NCBI GenBank assembly: GCA_036936605.1
Contig: JAUPFV010000002.1
Coordinates: forward strand, 267,910,770 to 267,974,769
Length of the DNA: 64,000 nt
Direction: 5' to 3'
Source of the DNA: Limnanthes douglasii subsp. nivea
Taxonomy: Eukaryota; Streptophyta; Magnoliopsida; Brassicales; Limnanthaceae
Positions within the stretch are counted from its first letter, which is position 1. Every line of letters starts with the position of its first letter. The translations under genes were made by a program, and so were the position numbers. Shown piece by piece: positions 22,855-33,600 of this stretch. Under the pieces are notes generated by a model. It saw only the letters and a program-made list of their open reading frames with translations, ran no database searches and was not told the origin of the DNA.

Positions 22855-23150
22855 CTTGGTTAGAAATACAAGAAATCATACGTTTAATATACCGGAGCGC
22901 GCATGGTTAAATATACAAGAACTCGCATATTTAAGATACTTGAAATCGAATGGTTTAATACACAAGAAATCATATATACGATAAATAAGAAAGAAATAAC
23001 ATGTTTAATACACATAAAATTGCATGGTCTATTATAAAATAGGTCGAATGTTTAATGTAACTAGGGTTACATGTGTTAATATATAAGAAAATCACATGGT
23101 AAATATACCTGAAATCGCATGGTTAGAAATATAAAAGATCGCATGCTTCT
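22855..23150. repeat. 23-24-bp minisatellite array 1
   Basis: About 12 degenerate monomers of the form ATGGTTTAATATACAAGAAATCGC. Individual variants appear in the same order as in array 2 (24476-25110): one with TACTTGAAATCGA, later GGTCTATTATA, then GTTTAATGTAACTAG, then GGTTAGAAATA. The array therefore represents one higher-order block of about 12 monomers (roughly 280 bp). Confidence 0.85.
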
Positions 23151-23544
23151 TATTTGGTACTGATCTTGTAACTAACCTTTTGATTGGTCTTAACTCTTTT
23201 CAATAGTTGTTGTACTGCATGAAACATAAATACATACATGTTCTAGAAAAATCCATATAAAGTAAAAACTACAAGAGATATTCCACAACAAAAACCAGGA
23301 AGCCTCGACTGCGACGTTTGTTGGAATAAACCAAAGATGTTATACAAAATGGCTTTATTCCTAATAGTTATAGTGAAGACATGTGTCCAAATACAAGAGC
23401 TCACATGTTTTATTATTTCCTAAATGATGTAAATACAAACATTTGGTAGCTTCTGATGGAGTTTTCTAAGTTGTAACCTATTTTTTGATATGACAAAATT
23501 TGTAAGTAATTATTTTTGTAAGTATAAAATAGAATAGTAAGTAC

Positions 23545-23725
23545 CCATAAACTCGCATGGTGATTAACACTGAACTCTTAAGGTGATTAACACTAAACTA
23601 GCATGGTGATTAAGATTGAACTCGTAGGGATCCCCATTGTGAGTAACACTAAACTCGTATGCTGAGTAATACTACATGAATAGCATGGTGATTATGCGTA
23701 GAATCACATGGTCAATAACTACAAA
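23545..23725. repeat. Related 23-bp minisatellite, GCATGGTGATTAACAC type
   Basis: About seven degenerate units like GCATGGTGATTAACACTGAA follow each other. The same unit type (GCATGGTCATTAATAGGAG) occurs inside the MULE intron at 25478-25727. It ends about 35 bases before the TATA box at 23758. Confidence 0.7.
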
Positions 23726-23757
23726 ACTCAAATCAAGATTGGGTTAGATATTTTGCC

Positions 23758-23765
23758 TATAAATA
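23758..23765 (+). promoter_or_regulatory. TATA box of the small acidic-tailed gene
   Basis: TATAAATA, 80 bases before the ATG at 23845, followed by a C/A-rich leader with three CACAAAC/TTCAAATTCA repeats that looks like a plant 5' UTR. Confidence 0.6.
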
Positions 23766-23844
23766 TGGTCAACCAGATTCACAAGGGTTGCGTCGATAAA
23801 CTATTCAAATTCACAAACTCACAAACTTTTCAAATTCAAAAACC

Positions 23845-24223
23845 ATGACGCATTTCCTTTCATTTGATAACAAGTATGGCTACTCATCAACTTCAGATGA
23901 TATCGTTACAGACTCTTTTGAGCACTTCTCACCATACAAGCATACAATCACCTCAGAATACTCCTCGGAATCTTCTAGAAACGAGTCGATATATCCTTCC
24001 TGGATGCATATTACTCACCAGACTCGGTTTTATTCTCCAGAGATGAGTCATACCCCAGTAATCTTCCACCAAAACTCAGAAGAGAAGCCTGATGGAAGAG
24101 GACAAGAAAGGTGAGGACGAAGAAGATGGAGACGTCGAGGAAGAAGACGAGGAATAGGCTAAAGATGAGGAGGATGAAGAAGAAGACCCTTCTGAAGAAG
24201 AAGACCCTTCTTCTAATGTTTAA
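23845..24223 (+). pseudogene. Small gene with acidic C-terminus, frameshifted
   Basis: A frame of 89 residues from ATG 23845 follows a TATA box and leader. It begins MTHFLSFDNKYGYSSTSDD and is rich in Ser, His, Tyr and Thr. Its frame ends at 24114, but the +1 frame from about 24092 codes for an acidic tail (EEDKKGEDEEDGDVEEEDEE, then EEDPSEEEDPSSNV) to TAA 24221, with a single TAG at 24155. One frameshift plus one base change would explain the break, so this is probably a recently broken 120-130-residue gene. The family is unknown. It lies between minisatellite arrays and converges on the MULE transposase, which suggests it belongs to the same element. A captured host gene is the alternative. 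Confidence 0.45.
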
Positions 24224-24475
24224 ATGCTTTTGTTCTGGATATTTTTGTTGTTTTCTCGTGCTGTAAAATGACCAACCCTAAACTCTTTTATTTTATTTTT
24301 TTTGTTAGTGTTAAAAGTATGACAATGTTAGGGTTATATTTTTTTGTTGATTCCTGCAAAATATTAATGTCTATTTCACTAAGCCTTTTTTTGTTGATTC
24401 TCCGAAAATATTAATGTCTATTTCACTAATATAACGAGGTTTACGATCTCATCTTGGTTAGTTTAATTAAAATAC

Positions 24476-25110
24476 AATGATCTAATATACAAGAAATGAC
24501 ATGTCTAATATACAAAAAATCGCATGTTTAATACATAAGAACTAACATATTTAACGTACTTGAAATCAAATGGTTTAAGATACGATAAATCACATATTCA
24601 ATAAACGAGAAAATGCATGGTTTAATAAACAATAAATAAACTGTTTAATATACTTGAGATCGCATCATCTATTATACGATAAGTCGCATGTTTAATGTAA
24701 CTAGAGTTGCATGTATCAATATACAAGAAAATTACATGGTTAATATACCTACAATCGCATGGTTAGAAATACAAGAAATCACAAGTTTAATATATTTAAA
24801 CTATATGGTTAAATATATATATGAACTTCCATGTTTAATATACTTGAAATCGAATGGTTTAATATACAAGAAATTGCATATTCAATAAAATAGATATGAA
24901 TGGTTTAATATAGTAAAAATAACATGTTTAATATACCTGAAATATCACGGTCTATTATAAGAAAAATCGCAAGTTTAATGTAACTATATTCGCATAGTTG
25001 AGTATACAAGATTTATCATGTTTAATATAAAAGAAACTCTCATGCTTGGTTTAATATTTTTCAGGAACTTGCATGTTCAAATAAACAAGGAATCTCATGT
25101 TAGTATACTT
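24476..25110. repeat. 23-24-bp minisatellite array 2 with two higher-order blocks
   Basis: About 26 monomers like ATGGTTTAATATACAAGAAATTGC. Marker variants (TTTAACGTACTTGAAATC, ATTCAATAAA, TCTATTATACGATAAG, TTTAATGTAACTAGAG, GGTTAGAAATACAAG) occur in a fixed order and then start again near 24790-24830. This gives two successive blocks of 10-12 monomers, the same order as in array 1. Confidence 0.85.
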
Positions 25111-25282
25111 GAAAACTACTATTAAATATTTCAATCTTGGTCTTGTATATAAGTAAAATAAAATACTTTGCAGTATGAGAAAAAGAAGAAGCTATAAAGG
25201 TTATGAAATTAAAACTAAAAAACATGGAAAACAAGTAAATCAAATATTTAAACAAGTTTCTCACAAGGTCTTTTATTATGAC

Positions 25283-25477
25283 CTAAGTTCGAACAAGTTT
25301 CTCGGCATGATAATAGCTTGGATACAAGACATAAACAACATCAATAATATTTAAATGATGATCCGAAATAAAAGTGATTTGACATTCCAATAAATGAGGT
25401 TTTGAACTCTCCAAAAAACCATAGCCAATTGTTGGCATCTTCATAACCAACAATACCAAATACAACACGATATATAC
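25283..25477 (-). pseudogene. MULE transposase, exon with central DDE region
   Basis: After the acceptor TTTTTTTGCAG at 25478 the minus frame reads IYRVVFGIVGYEDANNWLWF. After a frame change it continues ITFISDHHLNIIDVV and VLYPSYYH. This corresponds to the Mutator-type segment IYPIAFGIVE..NSWLWF...FISDRH..II.AV..V.P, where the second catalytic Asp sits in ISD. Similarity fades to the left of about 25260. Confidence 0.75.
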
Positions 25478-25727
25478 CTGCAAAAAAATAAATAAACTGG
25501 TTTTATATGTCTATGATGTTTATTTAACTATAATTACATTGTGAATATAACTAGACTCGCATGGTCATTATCAACATGAAACTAATTATCATCAATACTA
25601 GAATCGCATGGTCATTAATAGGAGAATCACATTATCATTATATCGAAACTCGCAGGTCATCAACATTAGAATTGTAAGGTGGAATACTAGACTATGTTAT
25701 ATTTATTAAATAAAAATAAAAAAGGCA
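25478..25727 (-). other. Intron of the MULE transposase containing minisatellite units
   Basis: On minus the upstream exon ends AAAAGTG/GTAAGTT (donor at 25727) and the next exon starts after TTTTTTTGCAG (acceptor at 25478). Joining them keeps the frame and gives DDKSG-IYRVVF, which fits the MULE family across the junction. The 250-bp intron holds four or five GCATGGTCATTA-type units. Confidence 0.75.
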
Positions 25728-26410
25728 TGAAACTTACCACTTTTATCATCTTTTGCTACGACATATAGCAATACACCCCTATGATTGCCGATTAAAAACA
25801 CTACATTTAAAAGTGAACGACAAGAATGAAAAGCGTGAAGACATGAACCAAATTCTATGAAACAACGCTTGAATATGTTTCCAACAGTATATTCTAAATG
25901 ACAGTTGGCTGTAATATCATGACTTTTCAATCTTTTGAAGTATCCATTGAGTAAACTAAACAAACTAGAACTATCTATGAAAACTCCATTCCTTGATTTC
26001 TCTAAAGTATTCCAAGAGAGACGGTAAGAAATGTCTAAACCGTAGTCCTGTTTAACAGACGATTGTCTACTTTTCGCTGTCACAAAATGAAATGTATTTG
26101 AAACAAAAAAACGCTCTAAGGCATAACGACATAAAGATAACCTTAAAGCTGCAAAACCTTGATAAAAAACTTGACCAACACTTGTAATTGAATCAACCCA
26201 ACCACTAGTAGCAAGTTGTATTTTTCTTTTGATAAAAAAAAAAACTTAAACCATTACTACTTCCCTAATAATTAATTGATTATTTGACGCTTCTCCCAAA
26301 CTTCTGTTAGATCGTTTACATATTTCTACAACAAACTTATCAACGACTTGTTGTTTTATAAAAAAAACTAACATTATTTAAACGCTCAACATCAAGATAT
26401 ACTACAAAAC
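25728..26410 (-). pseudogene. MULE transposase, main exon
   Basis: Preceded on minus by TTTTATAG (acceptor at 26411). It reads FVVYLDVERLNNVSFFYKT, later CKRSNRSLGEASNNQLIIRE, then LRLSLCRYALERFFVSNTF (DNA-binding part). It then gives ISYRLSWNTLEKSRNG and FIEFGSCLHAFHSCRSLLNV with GNHRGVLLYVVAKDDKSG. The last part aligns with the MULE motif RP.I.VDGT.LKGKYRGVLL, with Asn where the first catalytic Asp should be. Several frameshifts; an open stretch runs from 26083 to 25706. It would act on element ends in the nucleus if intact. Confidence 0.8.
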
Positions 26411-26482
26411 CTATAAAATCCATTTAATTATTGAATACAAAATTCATGTTATCACCACAACAGTAGTTAATAATGTACTTAC

Positions 26483-26615
26483 CTCTAACCAGCTTATCCC
26501 ATATACTTTAAACATACTTTTGAATAGTTTCAAAGTTTTCAAACCCGGTAAGAGGAACTATTATAGTTTGACCATCATGTTTAAACATACACACTTGCGG
26601 CTTAGACTTTCTTAC
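26483..26615 (-). pseudogene. MULE transposase, upstream exon
   Basis: On minus, TTCAATGCAG precedes the exon and TTAGAG/GTAAGTAC ends it, both good splice signals. It reads VCMFKHDGQTIIVPLTGF and IQKYV-stop-SIWDKLVR. Such a short N-terminal exon before the DNA-binding region is usual for MURA-like proteins. One in-frame TAA or frameshift breaks it. Confidence 0.55.
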
Positions 26616-27504
26616 CTGCATTGAACAATTCTAAAACAGTTAGGAGCAAACATAAGAATCACCTAATAAGAATAAAAAATCTTACATGGATAACACGTTA
26701 ACGTCTCACATACGCGAGATGTCTAAAAAATTTCAAACGTTTCCCATGGTTTCATATCAAACGAATATATATATATATATATCTTAATCGACTTGCATGC
26801 TCACGTGCACATGGATTACATGTCGATATGCACACAAGTTGCATATTCATCCCCATCAACTTTAGTCTTCAACCAAATATTCCTGGAAGCTCTAAAATTG
26901 ACTTCAACTACATTTCACACCATAAACATAATTATTAGCTAAAAAAATACATTATACAATCATTTTATAACTTATTACAAAAGTAAAATAGATGAATATG
27001 TACTAGTATACAACCGGTTTCTAAAAATAAAAGAAAACATACGAGAAAAATGACAAATATAGCCAATTTTCTCATATTCGATACTCCGATGACCAAACAT
27101 CACGTAAAAAACAACACACCTGAAATACCTGCAACAAAACTCTGACTAAACTAGGTTCATTACTCTCGATGATTCTCGATACTCCGATTTTGCAATTAAA
27201 CCTAGTTCGTTAACAAAAATATTGATTAAAATCTGGTTCGTAAGAGACTCTCAACTTGAATTTATAGTGGAAACTTTCGAGTCTGTACTAGATTAAAATA
27301 TGGTTAATCAAAAAGAGGAAATTTCAAATTTCAAATGTTTAAAACAAAGAGAAAACCAACTTCCGAAAATAAAAAAAAAATCTTATATAGGTGGTTGAGG
27401 GTATTTAGGGTGTTATTATACAAATTGGATAATAATTGGAAAAATAGAAAAAAGAGTAGAAGCCTTAGAATCCAAAGATCAAAGAGTATGTGAAAATAAG
27501 TTAC

Positions 27505-27598
27505 CATTAAAGGTAAAATTATCATTGGATACCGGTGGAAGAACAATATCAGACAAAAGGGAAGAACTGCCCTGAGGACTTAAATCAACATTTGACAT
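27505..27598 (-). pseudogene. Possible first exon of the MULE transposase
   Basis: An ATG at 27598 opens MSNVDLSPQGSSSLLSDIV and ends at AATG/GTAACTT, a possible donor leading to the exon at 26615. The reading is speculative: there is no family motif here, only splice-site position and the absence of any other start. Confidence 0.25.
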
Positions 27599-28076
27599 TG
27601 TTGAAGAACTAATTGCACATTAAAGAAAAACCCTAATAGTGGTCCATTACCACCTTTAGTCGAAGCTAAAATAACAATCCCATCATAAACATGGAGAGAT
27701 TGGTCCGAAACAGGCTTAATTGCTCGATCTTCTTTGCATTAAGAGCGTAAAATCAATTCATGATATTGATTAATAAAAACATTAGTCTCGACAATAACAC
27801 TTTTCCTTTGAGACTCTTTGTCAAGGTTTGGAAGAGAATCATATATTACTCATGGACCGTCCAGCGTAATGACTACTTTAGTGGTTATTTCATGATAAAT
27901 ACAACCGAAGTATCAATCATTATTGGAACAATAATTCCATTACTTAAAGTATAAGAGGAAACAGAATCATCAGCCATGGGCACAAATTTTATAGGTTCAC
28001 ATTTTTATAAATGAAGAATGACCAAAATTATCAGCGACACTTATTAGAGGAGACAAGGTAGGAAGCAAGAAAAATA
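27599..28076. other. Non-coding stretch between MULE and antisense-ORF-like fragment
   Basis: Short minus-strand frames (for example KPVSDQSLHVYDGIVILAST near 27710-27650) occur without recognisable family. No repeat stands out. Confidence 0.35.
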
Positions 28077-29320
28077 TCATGCATATCCACCACATAATAC
28101 AAAGATACATAATTTCAAGAACATAACTATATTTACTTTGACTAAATGAGGAATATGATACAAATAATGATAAATACCAAAGGGCTTAACCTTTTTAAGA
28201 GGATCTGACTCTTCATATTCATCAGCTTTATCGACTGACGCGGTAGAAGTGGATACATTAGGTGCTCCCAAAACAGCACATGATGCACTAGATGATGCGT
28301 TCGTTAAAGTACGACCCTTTGAATGACTACGAAGAAGCTTCTGAGAATAATAATCATCTAATATATGTTTCTTAATAGATACACTACACATACTCCTCTT
28401 GATAGGAGAATCATTAGTCATAATATATTGCAAGAAACAAATACAAGAAAAATTCCCTCTCACCAGATCGTTGGACCATAATTTGGACCGCAAAAAATGT
28501 CTCGGCACCAAGACTGAGGAACAAGAAAATGTATTATTTTGACTTCTTCCATCAATATAGAATACCTATCACGCATATGTTGTACCATAAATGCGTAAAA
28601 AGGAATATCAATCACGGGAGCTAGAAAATAGAAACAAACTTAAAAAAAATTCAACAAAAATAGAGTTTAAAGAAACGCAACTTGAAAAAAATGAGTACTC
28701 ACGTTTGACCTTCCAAAAATGATTGATGAATTTTTGAGTAAGATCAATCCCAGTGGCCCATGTACCATTAACAAGGAAGAAACTATTTTTTCAGCCTTTA
28801 ATGTTAACGAGAAGATCTTAAACTACCTTAGCAAACAACTCTATTTTAACATTGAAGAATGGATTTCTCTCACCTTATAAACTCAACGGTGGATAAATAG
28901 TCAGTCATGGAAAACCATTTCAAATGTTGCCTCGATAAAATGATGGTGGAAAGCAGTAAGAGCCAATATTAGAGAACCAATTGGCTAGAAACAAATTGGT
29001 TAATTTTGTAAAAACCTAGTGATGTATTTATCTAATGGGAATCAAAGCCTGTGATAAAAAAGATAGGTGAAGAAAGAAACCGCACCTTCGTGGAATCGAA
29101 AGGATTATCCCCATCTTCATGAAGTTAAAGGAGAACATCTTTAGGGATGACCGAGTATCTATATTTCTGAATAACATCAGCTTTTGAGAAATATGAATAC
29201 AAACACATTATTAACTCAACGTTTTGGTGTGGATTCAGTCACCAATCACACATTTGGGTTCGTAATCATGGAAAACCGAGTTATCGCCACCAGTATCTTA
29301 AGCATCAGAATTCGCCATAG
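28077..29320 (-). pseudogene. Third gypsy-type antisense-ORF-like fragment
   Basis: Read on minus across frame breaks: VIQKYRYSVIPKDVLL, FPLDKYITRFLQN, IGSLILALTAFHHHF, and finally KNSFFLVNGTWATGIDLTQK with FINHFWKVK before GTGAGTACTC (possible donor near 28706). A 144-residue stretch follows (28511-28077), Ser/Lys/Glu-rich with NASSSASCAVLG. The order 'I P ... FPLD.F...L ... P.S.. .. FF.V.G.W' is that of the domain labelled 'putative gypsy type transposon' in plants. No pol of matching orientation lies next to it, so it is a separated remnant. Confidence 0.4.
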
Positions 29321-29372
29321 TCGAAGATTACAAGTGTGGATTGATGAAACTTATTGCTTTGTATCCAAATAA

Positions 29373-30237
29373 AAATATGATTTTCTTAATATTTTTAATA
29401 TTAAACTAATTGATAAAGCAAAACTCAAAGAGAAAGCTAAAAAGAGTGAAAGAAAGCCGAATGGGAAGAGAAAGGTTATTTAACTCAAATAAAAGAAAAT
29501 AAAGTTCAACTGTCGATCTTCTCCTAAATCAATGGCATAGATCATGTCTAAAAAATACGGATTATGCGGAAACAAAACAAGGATAATGATAGGAAAGCCT
29601 AAACGAGTGTACGTGTGTAATTGTGAAAATGTCAACACCACGTGTAAAAACTATTAATCCATTTGCACATTTAAGTGTAAAATTATAAGAGATCCTCCAA
29701 TTCCAAGCATATAATTACTTGGAATAAAAAATATTCACTTTTTACACAATGTACTAAGTACACAAATATGTTATTCGCAATTATCCTTCGGCAAGGTAAG
29801 CCATAATTGATTTGGTTGAACATATAGAGAATAAAAACATTAGTCTTTAGCTTTATACTTTAACGAGGATTAAAGGGGTTAATAAAAATAAAATAAAATA
29901 CAATTGAAGCATATAATTAATTGCGAATTAAAAATAATGAAGAATCAATTTCTTCAAACAAAAAATATTTCAAGGGGTATAATTACTTGAACATAAAAAC
30001 AAGTATTAGCAATGCATATTGTATTAAATACATAAATAGTTTCCTAAAAGTTATAGTTCACCAATATTAGAAACAATGTGGTTCATCTAAATAAATAGAG
30101 GTTGCAACATCTTGTACGGACGAGCCTAGTGTTTCCCAAAATGTTTTGGCCAATAAAATTTTTGTTTTAGGCAACACTATTGACAAGGTTGTAATTAGTC
30201 CAGTCCGTACCAATCTGTCCATCAGTTTATTCAAACG
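29373..30237. other. AT-rich stretch with weak internal repeats
   Basis: AAGCATATAATTACTTGGAA-like and ACTTTTTACACAATGTACTA-like words recur in degenerate form between 29690 and 30060. A 61-residue minus frame (30252-30067) has no recognisable motif. Nothing else is seen. Confidence 0.4.
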
Positions 30238-30433
30238 TGTTAATGTATCCACATAGTTAGTTAAAATAAAATGAACTGCACATCTTAGTAGTTAGAGAAA
30301 TATCATCACTTATCCCCTGATATGAGGTTGATATATATTGTAACATGCGCTATATATAAAGTTCATAGATCAATAATACAACTAGCGTATCTATCACTAT
30401 TACTTGTGTTCTCTATTTTCTTAGTTTATAACA
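30238..30433 (+). repeat. Possible solo LTR of a copia-type element
   Basis: Starts TGTTAATGTATCC, contains TATATATAAAG followed by a leader-like AGATCAATAATACAACTAGC and a T/C-rich end CTCTATTTTCTTAG, and closes TTTATAACA. That is the look of a short copia LTR. No matching flanking 5-bp duplication was found, so the call is weak. Confidence 0.25.
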
Positions 30434-30779
30434 GAAGCCCATATTCTATATATCACAAGCTGTATAAACCTTCTGATTTAATTTCCTTGAGTTATACATA
30501 GATGCAAAATTTCCAATCTTCATATATATCAGATGGAATCTCTTCTTTTGAACTGATGATTTGCTTCATGGCACAAGCTGAAATAGAGTAATGATGATCC
30601 TGTGAAATAAGACTGAGCAACAATAATATAAGATATTGTTAGCTGATAAAATTGATTAAAACTTGGTATATGTATTATATTATTAATCGTCATATCTCAA
30701 ATAACCAAATCCAAGGCTTTCCAATTAAATAATGGTCCTAAAAGAGTTTGGTATTTAATGGTTTTTAAGGTCCATTTTT

Positions 30780-31200
30780 ATTTTACATTTTAAGGTCCAA
30801 TGAGCTAGCTAATCAGGATCTTGATTTTGGTTCCTACATATTTGGTTAATAGTCATTGATGAACCAATTAATTTTCTAGAACAACTTATAATTGAGTGTA
30901 AATACCAGGGAGCATTTCCCTTAGCTAGCATTTCAATTAAGAGCAGAGTCTGTTTCAGTGTCTACATTTTTAATTTTTTTGATTACATCACATAAGATCA
31001 TCAAATAATGCCCCGCTTTCAGCTACTAAAAGGATCTTTTACCATATAATCTTCCATAGGAAACAATGGTATCTCCATAGTTATCTCGTATAAGACCATC
31101 CTCAGTTGCCTCCCTATTTAAGAGACGGGATCCATTAGAATTTAATTTAAATATGTTTTCATGAGGAGCAAACCATCTAAGGATACTCACTTTGTTAGTT
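30780..31200 (-). pseudogene. LINE D RNase H domain
   Basis: Reads VSILRWFAPHENIFKLNSNG, LIRDNYGDTIVSYGRLYGK, then TETDSALN and ICREQNQDP, ending LAHWTLKCKIKM. It is a complete domain outline with frameshifts. The first catalytic Asp (NSDG) is Asn, while the Asp in TETDS is kept. Confidence 0.7.
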
Positions 31201-31489
31201 TTATCAATATGAAAGTAGCAGCCTAACTTATTTTCTATGTTAATGTCACCAATCCAGATTTTATTTTTAAGACTCTTAGCATTGTCAAGTCTGAATATAA
31301 TATAATAAATTTTATCTAGGATAATTTTAGGAATAACATGTATTGCATCATATTTAACCTTGTTTCTAAAATGCTAGATTGTCCAGCATATGATAGTTGG
31401 AAGGATTTATGTAATATAATATTCTTGTTGGTTGACTAAAACCAACATCTAATGAGATGCTGAATAGTCATAAATCCGTAAATGGTTAG

Positions 31490-32400
31490 GCTTAAATCAG
31501 TATGTAGCCCATCGACTATCATATTTTCTTTCATTTAGTTCTTCAACTATAAAACCAACGCTCTGGATCTCTGGACTATGCAAAATTTATAAATTTAGTC
31601 TATGATGCGTGGTCCCTTCTCAAATGCAGCCACGTGTCACCAAATTTAATTTAGAAAGAATTACACAAATAGTCCTTTTGACTTTAATTCTATTTTTAAA
31701 GTCCAAATTTAATATTTTTTTGATTTTGTTTTGATATTTTTTTTTAATTTTCTTCTTCTCTTTAACTCATGTGTTGCATTTGTATTAAAAACACTAAATA
31801 AAACAAAACAAAAACAAAAACGATTTAAAAAACAAACACGAATCCAATTGATCATTTTCTTAACTGAATGTCCAAAGAGATTTTTTAATAAAAATGAAAC
31901 TAAAAACCAGTTGTTTGGAAGCCGAGAAAATCCAAAACCTCAGACAAGAAAATTAGAAAAGAAAAAAAACATTTTTCCTTCTTCTAAGGGTTTCTTCAAG
32001 ATGTAGAAGATATTCAGCCAGACACATTCCATCCACCCATGGAGGAAGTTTAACTTCGTCAACCAAAAACAAAGCTTTATGTCATGAGTATATATATTAA
32101 CTTCCGATGTGGTGTTGGAGGAACAAACTCATACTTTTGACTAACAGGGAAAACAACCTAAAGATAGATTTTCTACTGATGCTTCAAGGGGCATCCAACC
32201 ACCATTTTGTATATGTTCAAATCCAGAAAAGGCCTGGTAAACTTAACCTCTTCTACCTTATCGACCCCTAAACTTAATCTTGACCGTATGAAGACAGTTT
32301 GTGAAGAGGAAATGTATCTGAGCCTCGATGTATGAAGTCAAATCTTCCATGGCTATACCTTCTTTTGCTTGATCTTTTTTTGCAGAGTTCGGTTTCAGTT
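31490..32400. mobile_element. Unidentified insertion inside LINE D
   Basis: LINE D zinc-finger coding (IGERNIDFSLNK, FGNQPLINM near 32500-32460) and its continuation (31480-31200) are separated by about 0.9 kb of unrelated sequence. The left part (31490-31720) has the CAACTATAAAACCAACGCTC and CACGTGTCACC words common in plant non-autonomous elements. I could not find matching ends, so class and limits are uncertain. Confidence 0.4.
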
Positions 32401-32459
32401 CCGGTTTTTTGAGCAGCCAATATATCGGACACTTACCATCATTATTTCTATCATTTGAC

Positions 32460-33600
32460 ATATTTATTAGAGGTTGATTTCCAAACTACTTATTTAGCGA
32501 GAAGTCTATGTTTCTTTCTCCTATATTCCATAAAATATAAGGCTCGATGATATCTTTAATAGGATTCAAAATTTTCTAAATCCTAGAACCTTTTCTATTT
32601 TTATAGTTAAAGAGGGTGAATATTTTTACACATTGAATGCATAAACCTAGCCCATATAGATTTTTTTTTTCACGAAATTTTAACCAAATTTTACATGAAT
32701 AAATATCTTGTAAGTCAGAGATCCTTCTAACATATATTTCACCTTCTTTATAAGGTTTATATAGTGAGGTCCAATTTGTCTAGTTTATAGGATTTGCAGA
32801 CTCTTTAAATCCCCACATGAACATATTATAGAGTTTTTCAATTCTGTTTATTACACTTGTAGGTAAATTACACTGGATGTGATATAGAGGTATTTTCATT
32901 AATACTAGTTGTATAAGTACTAATCTTCCACCAAAAGAAAGGTTCTTACAACCTCATTCTTGAATTTTGGACGTAATTTTGTTAACTAAGTCATCATACT
33001 CGCGTTTCTTGTTGCTGTTGTGAATAGATTCCTAAATATTTATTAAGGCAGAGACTTGTTTTTAAGTCAAGGGCCTCTTCTAGAGACTAAATTATTTGAT
33101 GACTCACTTTAGAAGATGTTATTAGACTTTATTTTTATGTGTTTATAGATTGTCCATAAATATCTTGATATATCTTCAAGAAGTTGTTTAAATTGTTGAT
33201 ATTATTCTTAGAGCCATTTGCAAAGATGAAAAAGTCATCTTCGTAGGCAAGGCAATTTATATTCATATAATTTATATTTTTAAATTTCATCTCATGGTAC
33301 TATTGAGAAGAAGGTTAATAAATCTAATGAGGTATTCTTCACCTATAATGAAAAAGCTGGGGAAATAGGATCCATCTACCTGATTCCATTGAGACATTTG
33401 AAATAGCCTTGGAGATCACTAATAATAAGTATAGAGAAAAAACATATTTAATTATATTGTTGATTAGTTTTATGAATTTGTTGTGAAAGCCAAATGCTGT
33501 CATAACATTTAAGAAGAAATTGTGAGAGATTTTATCAAATTCTTTTATCATGTCAGTCTTTAATGCCACCTCTAGTTTTTTTTATTAATATTATATAAAA
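32460..33600 (-). pseudogene. LINE D reverse transcriptase and zinc-finger part
   Basis: The open stretch 33569-33339 begins ALKTDMIKEFDKISHNFF, with the first catalytic Asp, followed by MTAFGFHNKFIKLINNIIK. Near 33248-33234 lies AYEDDFFIF, the usual FADD with both Asp residues kept. Further on (about 32860-32460) come NRIEKLYNMFMWGFKES, ISDLQDIYSCKIWLKF and LWNIGERNIDFSLNK. Confidence 0.75.

Noticed and set aside
24476..25110. CRISPR array
   Set aside because: Regular 23-24-bp spacing, but there are no distinct repeats and unique spacers; the whole unit is repeated, and this is plant nuclear DNA.
30067..30252. 61-residue minus-strand frame (MDTLTRLNKLMDRLVRTG...)
   Set aside because: Looks protein-like but has no family match I can recognise and no continuation; not called.
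32006..32100. LPPW motif on minus (LFLVDEVKLPPWVDG) reminiscent of BEACH-domain proteins
   Set aside because: Only the short LPPW core fits; neighbouring residues do not match the domain, and the segment is surrounded by stops.
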